Shown: piece after piece, positions 33,392 to 43,605 of the stretch
How positions within the stretch are numbered: position 1 is the stretch's first letter
Layout of the letters: each line of letters starts with the position of its first letter
From: Triglochin maritima
Lineage: Eukaryota > Streptophyta > Magnoliopsida > Alismatales > Juncaginaceae
DNA: 64,000 bases
Direction of reading: 5' to 3'
Assembly: GCA_963682175.1 (NCBI GenBank)
Contig: OY821775.1
Coordinates: 49,386,053-49,450,052 of the forward strand
The notes under the pieces: model-generated
Database searches by the model: none
The model's input: only the letters and a program-made list of their open reading frames with translations
Told to the model about the DNA's origin: nothing
Program-made: the position numbers and the translations under genes

Positions 33392-33600
33392 GGGTTATTT
33401 GCTTGAGTGCACCTCTGCAGATGCGTAATTGGGGATTTGCACCCGGGTTTCGTCTATTTACTTGGGTGCACCTCTGGGGAGAATATAATTGCTTGGGTGC
33501 ACTTATCCCATCAATGGGCCACATTCCGTAACTGATCTCGTTACATCCCGTTACCCCATTAGTCTGCCCCAATACCCCGTTATGTCCCGTTATCCGGTAA
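33392..33600 (+). repeat. MULE-B left TIR
   Basis: Inverted match to 39385-39589. The phrase TTGGGTGCAC(C/T)T recurs inside the TIR at about 70-bp intervals. Confidence 0.88.
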
Positions 33601-33819
33601 TGGCAAGTTAAGGTACTAAAATTCGTGGTCGTGCTAAAATAAAAGCACCCTAATCGTGAACCTAATTGTCAAAAATAAAATCGATCCAAATTGAACTAGC
33701 TAACCCGTTAGAGAACCCGACCCCAACTAATTAACCCTAAATTTTGAGGCAATTTGAAGCAGCCGGCCTGAACCACTAAACCCTAAGCCATAGTCGAACC
33801 ACCTAACCCCAACCATTAA

Positions 33820-34020
33820 ACCTTAGCCCTAAATCCATCGCTGACGAAATCGCCCCCTCTGAAATCCCCACCACTCGACCCCAACTAGTAAACCCTAGCC
33901 CTAAATCCATCGTCGACGAAATCGCCCCCTCTAAAATCCCCACCACCTGACCCCAGCCAGTAAGCCCTAACCCTAAATTCACCGCCCGACGAAATCGCCC
34001 CCTCTGAAATCCTCAATCAG
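33820..34020. repeat. About 72-bp tandem repeat, three copies, with telo-box-like CCCTAAA
   Basis: Units contain CCCTAAATCCATCG, then GACGAAATCGCCCCCTCT and GAAATCCCCACCAC. The GACGAAATCG landmark occurs at 33843, 33915 and 33988. Confidence 0.85.
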
Positions 34021-34383
34021 AAGAAGCCCCAAATCGATCGGCAATGTGGTGAAAGCTTGATAGAACTGCGAAATGGAGGTGATCATTCGACGTGCATTCA
34101 TGATCTAACATCGGAGGGTGCTTATAGAGGCAATGGTTGGAACAAGGAGTGGTCTCGTAGGCAAAAGACGATAGTAAGCAAACCTCTTCTTCTTGTGTAG
34201 ATTTGTTTACATGTTGTTTAATAAATTCACTATGTTTGCATGATTCATGGGTAGGAGCAGTGATTATTGTTTCTTAGTTTGCTTGCATGTTCTTTTTCCT
34301 AATTGACGTCCAGTAGCAGCATGATTCCTGATTGCTTGATTCCTTTGTTTATTTGTTACATGTTGTTCATGATTCCTGTTTGA

Positions 34384-35340
34384 TTGTGTTTGCATGTTGG
34401 GTTTGTTTGGGCATTCAGTGGGCAGGATTTAGGTGGTAGCCTTAATGTCATACTTTACTGTGGTGGTACATGGGTTAGGAACAAGGGTAGGGTAATAGCT
34501 GTTGGTTTTGAAGAGGTGACATCAATGTTAGTTGTTGAAGATTTGACAGTGGAAATTTTAAGGTCTTGGGTTTGCAATGTAAAGAAGTGGAGTTTAAGTG
34601 ACTGTGTTGAGTTAAAGTATACGATTCCCAACAATGTTAGGAAAGATTTCAGAGATGTAGTTGTTGATGCAGACATAGAGAATGCTCTTAGATTTCCTAA
34701 CCCCAAACATGAGTTGCACATCTACTGTAACTTAAGCAGTAAAGAGATAGTAGGCAGTGGTGTTGCAAGTGTAAGCTCACAACCTTAACCTGAAGCACTG
34801 ATGGAAGGTCAGCTTCAAACTTGTGATCTGCAGGATAGTGTAGGGTCAGAACCTCAACCACCTTTCCAATATGACCCTCCACCTTGTGACGTCCAGGCAA
34901 GTTACACACTACCATGTCATTCTGAACCTACTGAAATAGTCACTTTACCCCAGAACAACACCCAAGTAAGGATGCGTGTCTTGGAGGAGTCACAACCCGC
35001 CATAGAGGAGGAGGGATGAAGTGGTAGTAGTGATTCAAATCCTAATTATATGCAGTCTAATGATGAGTATGGAGATTCTGATGGCTGTGATATTGATTTT
35101 GAGGAGGAACCAGATGGTTGTATGGATTTTGGGATTGTTCATGATGATCCTATGCATATGTTTGTGGACCCTTCCAACCCAGAAATAGTTGTTAAGAAGA
35201 AGTTTCACAACGTACAATCTTTTAGGATGGCCTTGATAACTCATTGCATTTTGAGTGAATGTGAGATTACATATTTAAAAAGCCAACCAGATAGAGTGAC
35301 AACTAGATGTTGGATGTTGTCTGTGCTTACACAGTCAATG
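34384..35340 (+). pseudogene. MULE-B transposase, N-terminal part with two in-frame stops
   Basis: One frame gives GGSLNVILYCGGTWV and AVGFEEVTSMLVVEDLTVEI, a TAA at 34786-34788, an acidic/Pro-rich linker, a TGA at 35017-35019, then DPSNPEIVVKKKFHNVQSF and SDCEIxYLKS-like residues (ECEITYLKSQPDRVTTRCW). The last part is the MuDR DNA-binding domain. The sequence is interrupted by the solo LTR at 35341. Even after removing the LTR, the MULE/DDE catalytic domain that should follow is absent, so an internal deletion preceded or accompanied the LTR insertion. Confidence 0.8.
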
Positions 35341-35750
35341 TGTAACGTCCTCGAACAGCGGAAAATTTAAAATTTAAAACATACAATCAATAGAGGACAT
35401 TACCAAAGATAACACAAAGTGCACCAACGTATATATCAATATACAGATATGAGTTTACAAAAAGGATGATTACATCAAAAGCTATAAGATAAAATATACA
35501 AATGTAATCACAACAACCTCAAAAAGAGGGGGAAGCAGGATCAGGTCCCAACAACTCTCCTCCGCAGGCACCACCCTCTAACGTCGCTCACGGCCTGAAA
35601 GCAGACATAAAATATGCCTGAGTTTCCAGAAGGAAACCTCGTATGCCAAACCTTAACACATATATGGACGATAATGAAATATGCAATGAACAATGAATAT
35701 CACAGGGCACAACTGCTAAGTTCCTGGGACCTCTCTCCCAGCCATAGCCA

Positions 35751-36110
35751 AACGACAACCCGGGTCTCAAGGGTCCTCTCACCCCAACCCCACCAACACT
35801 CGTGCACACAAGGCACCGCCGGTCCAAATCACGGTCACACAACCGGGTCTCAAGGGTCCTCTCACCCCAACCCCACCAACACTCGTGCACACAAGGCACC
35901 ACCACAAGATATCAGGCTGACAGTCTGTGTCGTTGCCCACCGGGGCCGGAGAGACGAGCCGCCTTCAATCAAACACTCATACCGCTATCGGGCGACAGTC
36001 CGTGCCGTTGCCCAATGAGCCGGAGAGACGAGCCACTTTCAAGCGTACAAGCACACCACTATCGGGCGACAGTCTGTGCCGTTGCCCACCGGGGCCGGAG
36101 AGACGAGGCG
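35751..36110. repeat. Two tandem repeat families inside the solo LTR
   Basis: An approximately 88-bp unit (CGGGTCTCAAGGGTCCTCTC...) occurs twice near 35759-35910. A roughly 75-bp unit (GACAGTC(T/C)GTGCCGTTGCCC...GGAGAGACGAG) occurs three times between 35925 and 36110. Confidence 0.75.
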
Positions 36111-36179
36111 CCGTCAAGTGTACTCATAAAACTACGAATCCACCGAAAACAGACAGAAACGATCGAACGAAAACCGTTT

Positions 36180-36740
36180 AACGGTCGACCGATCCTCACC
36201 TAGAGAATTGACCCAACCGAAAAACCCGCCAATCGGCCGAATGACAAAGGGGACCCGGTCGACCGAAAAGCACCAGTAAGAAGACATTTTCGCAATCCAC
36301 AATCAAACGGTCGGACGACCCCAAACTTCCGGTCGACCGAAAACCTCCAGTAGAACCCGCCAGCATTCCACGTTACACGGTCGACCGAAACAACACTTCT
36401 GGTCGACCGAACATTAAGTTAACTTAAGTCGTCGGTTGGACGAGTCAAACAGGCGATCGACCGTTTGGATGGTCAACGCCCCAACCGACCTACGACAGTA
36501 CTTTCAGTCGACCGGCAAAAGGGGTCCCGTTCGACCGAAAATACCCAGAGCCTCCATCTCTCGCTAGAATTATACCACCGGTCGACCACCACGAAGGTAT
36601 CGTTCGACCGGTGCGAGAGATTTTGCCCAAAATACACTATAACCGGTCGACCGAACCAATACATCGGTCGACCGTTTACAGTTCAGAAACTGTTATGCAT
36701 GTCCGACGAGCCAATCGGTCTACCGTCGACCGCTCCCAAT
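36180..36740. repeat. Palindrome array (CGGTCGACCG type) in the solo LTR
   Basis: Many exact or one-off copies of CGGTCGACCG, parallel to the array in the other LTR. Confidence 0.85.
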
Positions 36741-37161
36741 CCCTCACTAATAATAGGTGAGCGTAAAAGCAAGTTTGACATACCTTAAGGCTTGAAGAAG
36801 CATTAGAAGAAACAACGGCAAGCGCTTCCTCACAACCCCTTCTTCTCCGGTGAGCTCCACGAACTCGATCACCTCGACACGGCACCCAACTGAGCTCCAG
36901 CAAGCGTCGACGATCCCACCTCCACGAACACAGAGGAAGCACTGAGGGGGAGAGACGAGTGTGAGAGAGATTGTGAGAGAGATGAGAGAATAGGAAAAGT
37001 GAGGGAGAGAGAGAAAACCAAACCTTTTATACCTCTCCTCCTTCAATCTCCACCAACCACCACATCACCTCCCATCAATCCCAACCATCCATCTTAATGT
37101 CCTCTAATCCTCCCCTAAGCACAATTAACACATTAAGCAAGGGTTATGATATTACACAATG

Positions 37162-37903
37162 ACTTTAGTGCAAAGATGCAAACCATAAGAGATGTGGATG
37201 ACGCAACACACGAATGGTTGGTTAGAGTTGAAAGCAATGACAGAATATGGAGTAGAAGGTGGGTTGTTGATTTGAATGAGATGACTTGTAGTTGCAGAGT
37301 GTGGCAGTTGATAGGGATGCCATGTAGGCATGCATCTGCTTTTATTGGTACCATAAGAGGGGTTGTGTGGGAGGATTACATTAGTGAGTGGTTCACTAAG
37401 GCAACGTACATCAGAGCTTATGAATCAGGCATCCACCCAATGACAGATAGAAGCGAGTGGCAACTAGTGGAAGGTCCTTCAATCATGCCTCCTGCTGTGA
37501 AGAGACCAGCTGGTAGACCAAAGATGAAGAGATATAAGGGGTTAATGGATCTGGGTGGGAGCAACAACAAAAGGAAGTGTGAAAGGTGTGGTTTGTTGGG
37601 CCACCATGCAAGAAGATGTAAGGAACCAATAGTGTCCCAAACAAACCAAAAGGACATCCCAAGGTATATAATCCGTTGCATTTAATTTCAAATGTTAAGT
37701 CCTTTACTGAAGTTGTATGTTAAATCTACTAGTGTTGTCTCCTGAATTTGCAGGAACACTCAAACCAAGAAGAGGAAAAGAGTCACCAAATCAGAGAAGT
37801 CTAAAGAAACCTCAAAGCAGCCTCAACAAGAGGAAGAACTTTATGTTGATCTCCAATCCAGCCAAAGTAGTTAAGGAATACAATCACCATATGGGTCAAT
37901 GGT
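37162..37903 (+). pseudogene. MULE-B transposase, C-terminal part (SWIM finger and CCHC knuckle)
   Basis: Continues from the insertion site: KMQTIRDVDDATHEWLVRV, SWIM zinc finger CSCRVWQLIGMPCRHASAF, VWEDYISEWFTKATYIRAY, a basic linker KRPAGRPKMKRYK, and knuckle CERCGLLGHHARRC. A probable intron (CCAAG|GTATATAATC to TTTGCAG|GAAC, about 37665-37752) leads to a Lys/Gln-rich last exon (TQTKKRKRVTKSEKSKETS) ending near 37872. These are standard C-terminal features of MuDR transposases. The absent DDE region makes the locus inactive. Confidence 0.82.
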
Positions 37904-38568
37904 GAACCTATTGGAGTCAGTGAGCACTGGTGGGATAAGCAAGATGGTCGACTTACAGTGGCCAAGTTTCATTTAAATATTGTTGTGTCCAATTAGCAAT
38001 TAAGAATTGAATGACATTATTGTAGGATTTGAAATTAATGGTTGTATGCTTGTAACAAATTTTCTACTCTTGTATGCTTGTACCATTATTGTCTTATTTG
38101 AATAGACAACAAAGGGAGTGGATCTATACATATTACTTTGTGCGGTTCAAATTGTTTCTTTGCTTGTCTTTACTCAGCTTCTTTGCTCAGCTTCGGCATG
38201 AAATTGGGGCACTTGTGGTCGCCTTATCTCAGATAGCTATGCATTTATTTTGATGTGCATTTTGGAATCATACCTCACACATTTGCAGGAACAATCAAAC
38301 CACAAATCCCTCAAACCAAGAATGTTGCCATTACACAGAAAGTTAAATCCAACATTCACTTAAACCTTTAACCAAAACATACATTAAAACCATACACTTA
38401 ACATACACATAACATAAGTTTCGTTTGGAATTCTACGTAACATAGAAACATACAATCAAACTACTAACCAAACATTCACTTAAAACACAAACCAAAACAT
38501 ACACACATACACTAAACATAACATATACCTATACTAAACCACCAACCAAAACATACAATAAAATAAAC

Positions 38569-39381
38569 CTAAATCAGCCACTTCAAAGTCATCCCAATCA
38601 CGACCACCGCGCAGACGTTTATCACCATGTCGACCTTCTTCATGAAAACCTTTGTTTTAGCGATGAAGACCTGCATATCACGAACTTTGGCTCTCAACTC
38701 CAACAAAAGCAAGTTATTGTCCTCCACATGAGCTTTCAACTCCTCCACCTTCCTATCCACTGAAACATATTTCTCCAACATAGCCTCATGGAACCTCTCA
38801 ACATGTGTTCTTACGTCCACCGCCGCTCCTTCATTGCTATCAATCCAACAAAAATATTCACATTTTTTGCGTTCGGGCTCCTGAACATTCCATCGAACAG
38901 TTGTTCAACGTCTTAAAAAATCCAAAACATACATTATACACATTCAATTGACTCAATATTTTGAACATACCTTCCAGTAGTTCGGACAACGGAAGAAGGG
39001 CCGCCCGTATGACCATTCTCTCCTTGAGGTGTACACTTTTGATGACAACCCACAACTGCAGAACGGTATAACACCGACCGACATGTCGGAGGCGTATGGG
39101 GTCGTCGATGTCTCCGACGGATAATGGGTGTGCCTAGTGGTGTTCGATAGTTGGTCGTTGCTAACAGTGTAGTTGGGGTTGGATGTAGACTTCGAAATGA
39201 GATCCACAAAGACTCGGTTGGACGTGGAGTGAGATGTACTGTTGGACGTGGAGTCAGAGGTAAAATCACCACCACCGACCATTTTTTCGTCTTGCTGGGG
39301 AGGTGAGATGAAAGGACGGAAGAAGGGGGAAGATGGCGAGATAGGGTCGAAGTTAGGGAAAATGGAGGTAAAGATTATCAA
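38569..39381 (-). CDS. GRF-type zinc finger, coiled-coil, membrane-anchored protein carried by MULE-B
   Basis: Exon 1 is 39381-38971 and exon 2 is 38880-38569, phase 0, with donor AAG|GTATGT and acceptor TTCAG|GAG; 240 residues. The GRF finger is split by the intron: FCSCGLSSKVYTSRREW, then GRPFFRCPNYWK | EPERKKCEYFCWID, giving the C-x-C, C and C set plus the G-R-P-F core. Residues about 155-215 form a coiled coil, and about 217-238 a hydrophobic segment (VDMVINVCAVVVIGMTLKW), so a tail anchor is possible. The first 35 residues lie close to the TIR; Met34 (39282) is an alternative start. GRF fingers bind single-stranded DNA or RNA in other proteins. The gene converges on the transposase, the position of mudrB in maize MuDR. 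It has no stops. Confidence 0.78.
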
Positions 39382-39384
39382 GGG

Positions 39385-39589
39385 GCGGGCTAACGGGGTA
39401 TTGGGGAAGACTAACAGGGTAACGGGACGTAACAGGATCAGTTACGGAATGTGGTCCATTGATGGGATAAGTGCACCCAAGCAAATAAGCAATTATATTC
39501 TCCCCAGAGGTGCACCCAGGTAAATAGACGAAACCCGGGTGCAAATCCCCAATTACGCATCCGCAGAGGTGCTTCCAAGCAAATAACCC
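39385..39589 (-). repeat. MULE-B right TIR
   Basis: Inverted partner of 33392-33600 with a few substitutions and a short length difference near the AATTATATTC / GCAAATAAGC segment. Confidence 0.88.
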
Positions 39590-39738
39590 TTATTTAAATG
39601 GTCAAGATCATAAATGGGGAAGACAGACTTTATCCCTGAGCAACCACCACCATCAAAACCGAATTAAACTCCTAACGGTAGTTCCATACTTTCAATATGT
39701 ACAATATTTTTCCCTACGAAGACAAATTTTGAGAACGC

Positions 39739-39990
39739 TGAGTTCTACATATATAGACGAAATCGACAACATCAATGCCGACTTCTGTTAAATAGAACTT
39801 GACAACACCAGTGCCGAATTCGATTTATTCAAATCAAACTTCGATCCTGCTTCACATCCTCTTGGGAGATAGAAATTTTTTTAAGTGTTTGAAATCGGTA
39901 CCAGTAATTGCCGATTTCGTCTATGTAGAACTCGACGTTCTTAAAATCGAGTTTTACGAAGATTTTTTTCTACAGAACTCGACGTCTGAG
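39739..39990. repeat. Inverted-repeat remnant with CGAAATCG/CGATTTCG arms
   Basis: AGTTCTACATATATAGACGA on the left pairs with TCGTCTATGTAGAACT on the right. Between them are repeated GAACT(C/T)GAC and ATGCCGA/TGCCGA phrases, resembling a decayed palindrome-type TIR. Confidence 0.5.
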
Positions 39991-40469
39991 ACATCATACA
40001 GTTTGCTTCATCTCCATTTATAAATGGTATTTTTCAATACATTCATGATTGAACTTTTTTTTGGTGTTGTTTTTAGTGAGTCAGTCAACTTTATAAGTAT
40101 GTTTTAATTTTGACACAAATTCAGATTTAATTTGGTTAAACTGTGACATAATTTTAATGATAATATTGTATAAATCAAAAGCAAATCAATGATGAATTTT
40201 AATATAGGTGATGTGGGACTAAACCACAACACATTTTGTCACATTACTTTCTGTATACATATATAAAAATATATATTTAAAATTAAGAATATATATAAGG
40301 ATACGAATACTGATGTTATAAGGATATTCAGTTTCGGATCGGATGTATCAATATCCATATTTGCTCTCCATGTTTTCAGATACTAAATTCAAATACGCAT
40401 ACGGTCTTATGGATTTTCCCCCTCAAACTGGATGTTCAAAATCGAATACGGATAAAAACGAATAAGGGG

Positions 40470-40610
40470 TGAGAATCCGGTTTCGACCGGACCGGACCGG
40501 ATTGCTTCAGACCGAAGATCGGACCAGGATTTTTAAATAAAAAAACAAAAACCGGACCGGAACCAAAATTTTCAAAAAGTCCAGACCGGACCGGGTTTTG
40601 CGCACCCCTA
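40470..40610. repeat. ACCGGACCGG-rich dispersed repeat
   Basis: Repeated GACCGGACCGG with an A-rich centre. An inverted related copy is at 62620-62790 (GGTCCGGTCCGGTCC). Probably a short transposon terminus family. Confidence 0.6.
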
Positions 40611-40649
40611 CGAACGAATATCCGGATTTCAAACATCCACTGACACTCC

Positions 40650-41500
40650 TAGTAGTCATGCACTAATGCACAACATTGGTAACTTGTGCATAGAGACTAG
40701 TTATATACAAGGTGGGGTGGAAGGTAAGGTTTTGGATTCTTCGATATTTTTAATGGTTTTTCTTTATAATAGAAATTCGTGATTGATTCATTGGTTGATT
40801 TCAGATATTTGTAATGTACATATCGTGTATATATAAGGATGTATGCTCATATACCTATATACGAGCAACCGAGTCGAACGAGTAAACGAGCGAGCAGTGT
40901 TTCACTCAGCTCGAGTCATTTATTTTTCCGAGTGGATTTTTTTGGTCGTGCTCGACTCGTTAACAATCGAGTCGAGCGAGTTGCGAGCAAGTTCACGAGC
41001 CCGAGCTTGCCGTCCTATTTGGAAGATGTTTAGTTTAGTTTTTTAAAATTAATATTATTTTGAAAAAAAATCCTATTTTTTCCTATGAAAAAATTGTAAT
41101 TCATTCTACTTGAACTCAGGATACAATATTATTTTTGTGAAGTTAAACGGAAAGGGATAAAAAATATTAGTAGGCTTCATTTTTGGTTGTTTTTATTTTG
41201 TGAAGAAGAAAATAGAAGCAGAAGCGAGTGATTCCGTCCAAAACAAAGAATATCTCTTGACATGAAAGGTTAATATTATGTATTTATTCTCTCGCTTCCT
41301 GTTGTTAGAAGGTGGCGTAGAGATACTAATACGAAGTTCTTATATAAAAAATCATCATCTAATCGTTAGTCGTAGTTACATTTGTCTCGTAAGACACAAA
41401 TGGAAAATAAAAATTACCTCAAAAAACATTCTGGGTCGGATTCCAGTTTAGCGGAGGTATACATGCACATATTTCAATAAAAGCAGAAAAAGGATAAGAA
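40650..41500. other. AT-rich stretch without recognised gene
   Basis: Contains a short patch rich in CGAGC/GCTCG words (40860-41010) and otherwise no coding or repeat signal. Confidence 0.4.
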
Positions 41501-41503
41501 TTT

Positions 41504-41510
41504 TAAAAAG
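41504..41510 (-). terminator. Pol III terminator of tRNA-Asp
   Basis: A run of five T on the transcribed sense strand a few bases after the discriminator. Confidence 0.75.
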
Positions 41511-41512
41511 AG

Positions 41513-41584
41513 CGCCGTTGCCGGGGATCGAACCCGGGTCACCCGCGTGACAGGCGGGAATACTTACCACTATACTACAACGAC
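41513..41584 (-). tRNA. tRNA-Asp (anticodon GTC)
   Basis: 72-nt intronless cloverleaf. Acceptor 5' GTCGTTG pairs with CAACGGC, discriminator G. The D region is TAGTATAGTGGTAAGTA (A box), the anticodon arm CCGCCTGTCACGCGG has GTC in the loop, and the T arm is CCGGGTTCGATCCCCGG (B box). The minus strand runs into TTTTT right after the gene. All stems pair, so it appears functional. Confidence 0.97.
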
Positions 41585-42591
41585 TTTGTTGTTATGCTGA
41601 TTTTAAACTATTAACTAATCGTTAACATACACGAAATATATAATCTCATTTAATATTGTTTAATTTTTTGGGCATTAGTGACCAAAAAAACTCCTTACAC
41701 GTGTAAGAATTAGAGAAAATTCACGACTCATTGTTTTACGCTAAATAGTTCATTCAACTTATCCACAAGTTCAGAACAGTACCATACGAGAATATGTGCA
41801 AACATAACCGCTTGAAACCGTCCAAAATAGCTACAACGTAAGTATGAAATTCAATCTTAAGACCTCTCACACAAATATATCACCCTAACTATCTTGCTTT
41901 ACCTCTACTATGAGTTTCGAAACATAAATTGCAATTTATCTCAAGATACAAAAGTATCAATATAAAATCTAACTATGAAACCATACCGAGACGACAAACA
42001 TCAAAAATATCATGTTTGACGATCAAAGCGGGTTTTGAAGGGGTAAATTGCAAATCACCCCAAAGATGTATGTCCTCTAAGATCCCTAAGGGTAGGGTAA
42101 AACCCACAAACCCAACCCCGTTAAGTTGGGTAGCGGTGTAAAAAAATCAATCAACGACCTGTCAACCCGAATACCTGCCTACCCGACTAATAAATGAGGC
42201 GGACAGCGGTTGTATTTTATAATCATCCCGATTACCCGTCTAAGAATTTAATAAATTAAATAATAAATAATATATATACACACTTATATACCTTGTAGAT
42301 ATCTCTAAATTACTAATAGTGTTAAAAACTGAATTGCTAAACATCGCCCCAAAATTACTTAAATCGCCTCTTGAAATTACCATTTTGCCATTCTCTCATT
42401 TGTACTGCTATAACGCGACATTTTACCCTCCTATCACACATCTCTCTTCATCTTTCTCTTATAATCATAAAAAATAATGTTTTGGAGGTCAGTAATGAGC
42501 CAACGGACGCCCCAGTGTACTCGAATCTGGTAAAATATCTAACATCTTTTTAATAAAAAAAATAATAAAAAATAAAAAATAATAAAAAATT

Positions 42592-42752
42592 ACGGGCGTC
42601 CGAAGGAGCCGCCCCCACGTAGGAGGGGGCGTCTGGGTAAGACGCCCCCCCCCATCGGGGAGGCGTTTTACCCAGACGCCCCGCCCATGGGGGAGGCGTC
42701 TTACCCAGACGCCCCCTCCTACGTGGGGGCGGCTCCTTCGGACGCCCGTATT
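42592..42752. repeat. Long GC-rich hairpin, arms about 75 bp
   Basis: ACGGGCGTCCGAAGGAGCCG... on the left is repeated in reverse complement as ...CGGCTCCTTCGGACGCCCGT. The arms are near-perfect, with a small loop near 42665 containing CATCGGGG/CCCCGCCCATGG. Confidence 0.9.
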
Positions 42753-42861
42753 TTTTTATTATTTTTTAAAAAAGATAATTGATTATAAATTTAGATAATT
42801 GTTAAATTAATTAATTAATAAGTTAATAATTACTATATTCGGATGACCAATACCCCTTAAC

Positions 42862-43001
42862 CAGACGCCTAGACAATGGTATAGGCGTCTGGCTAAGACG
42901 CTTGTACCATCGTGGAGGCGTCTGGCTAAGACGCCTCAACGATGGTGGAGGTGTCTTAGCCAGACGCCTCCACGATGGTACAGGCGTCTTAGCCAGACGC
43001 C
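42862..43001. repeat. Second hairpin built from TCTGGCTAAGACGC units
   Basis: AGGCGTCTGGCTAAGACGC and its complement GCGTCTTAGCCAGACGCC alternate with ACCATCGTGGAGG / CCTCCACGATGGT, giving arms of about 55 bp plus internal shorter pairings. Confidence 0.85.
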
Positions 43002-43605
43002 CGTGTCGGAAAAAAAATCCGCCTCCGTTACTTCGCCTGATCTAGGTGTTTCGCCAGACATTTTCATGGTATTGGTACTAGGAATGTTAGTAAAACCGAG
43101 TCAATAACCTTGTTTAAAGACACGGGACGATATGAGTATTAAATATATTGTTAAGGGCAATTTGGTAATTTCAAGGGGCGATTTAAGTAGTTTTGGGGCG
43201 ACGTTTAGTAGTTCCCTATAAAATTGAAGTTATTTATAATTTTATGGTGTTAATCACATGGGTCATGTTTTCAAGGTGTTGTGTCATGTTTTTAATTTAT
43301 GATCTTACGTAGAAAAAGAAAAAAAAATATAAAATCTATTTATCCATCTACCCACCCCGCATAACCCGTTTACCCGACCCGACCCGTCCCACCCACGTAA
43401 CCCGTGTACCCGATCTTAAGTGGGTTGGGTAGCGGTTTAAAAAAATTTCACCCGACCCAACCGACCCGCCAACCCACCAACCTTAGACGGGTCGGGTAGC
43501 GGTGGGTTCGAAACCCGCTCCGACACGACACGTTTACAGCCCCACCTAAGGGGTTTATTTGGGTTTTTCTTCTCATCTCCCATCGTCCCCTTTCTCCGAG
43601 CGAAG

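Larger units (their letters stand above)
35336..37161. mobile_element. Solo LTR (1,816 bp) with CAATG target duplication
   Basis: 35341-37156 runs TGTAACGTCC...ATATTACA, related to the 12241-13909 LTR and in the same orientation. CAATG stands on both sides (35336-35340 and 37157-37161), a perfect 5-bp duplication. No internal retrotransposon sequence remains, as after LTR-LTR recombination. Confidence 0.93.
33392..39589. mobile_element. MULE-B: Mutator-like element with a GRF-finger gene and a nested solo LTR
   Basis: TIRs of about 210 bp begin GGGTTATTTGCTTG and are highly similar throughout, with the landmark TGCGTAATTGGGGATTTGCA and GGGTTTCGTC. The flanking 9-mers TTATTAAAA (33383-33391) and TTATTTAAA (39590-39598) match at 8 of 9 positions, a credible 9-bp target duplication. 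Inside are a broken transposase (plus), a solo LTR, and a convergent GRF-finger gene (minus). Confidence 0.88.
42330..43214. mobile_element. Foldback/MULE-like element with two internal hairpins
   Basis: Terminal inverted repeats of about 55 bp: TTGCTAAACATCGCCCCAAA... on the left and ...TTTGGGGCGACGTTTAGTAG on the right, continuing through AATCGCC(T/C)CTTGAAATTACCA. No coding capacity. The interior holds two GC-rich inverted repeats. Confidence 0.8.
42040..43560. repeat. ACCCGACCC-rich repeat split by a foldback element
   Basis: Left part 42080-42250 and right part 43340-43540 share GGGTTGGGTAGCGGT and ACCCG(A/T)-type words. The left part also resembles 25290-25420. The foldback element 42330-43214 sits between them. 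Confidence 0.5.

Noticed and set aside
33720..34010. CCCTAAA words suggesting an interstitial telomere
   Set aside because: The words are spaced about 72 bp apart inside a longer repeat unit and never form a (CCCTAAA)n run.
34384..37903. A functional MuDR transposase
   Set aside because: Two in-frame stops, a solo LTR and loss of the DDE region rule it out.
40860..41010. Short coding frame in the CGAGC-rich patch
   Set aside because: The composition is repetitive, two overlapping frames are equally open, and no domain is visible.
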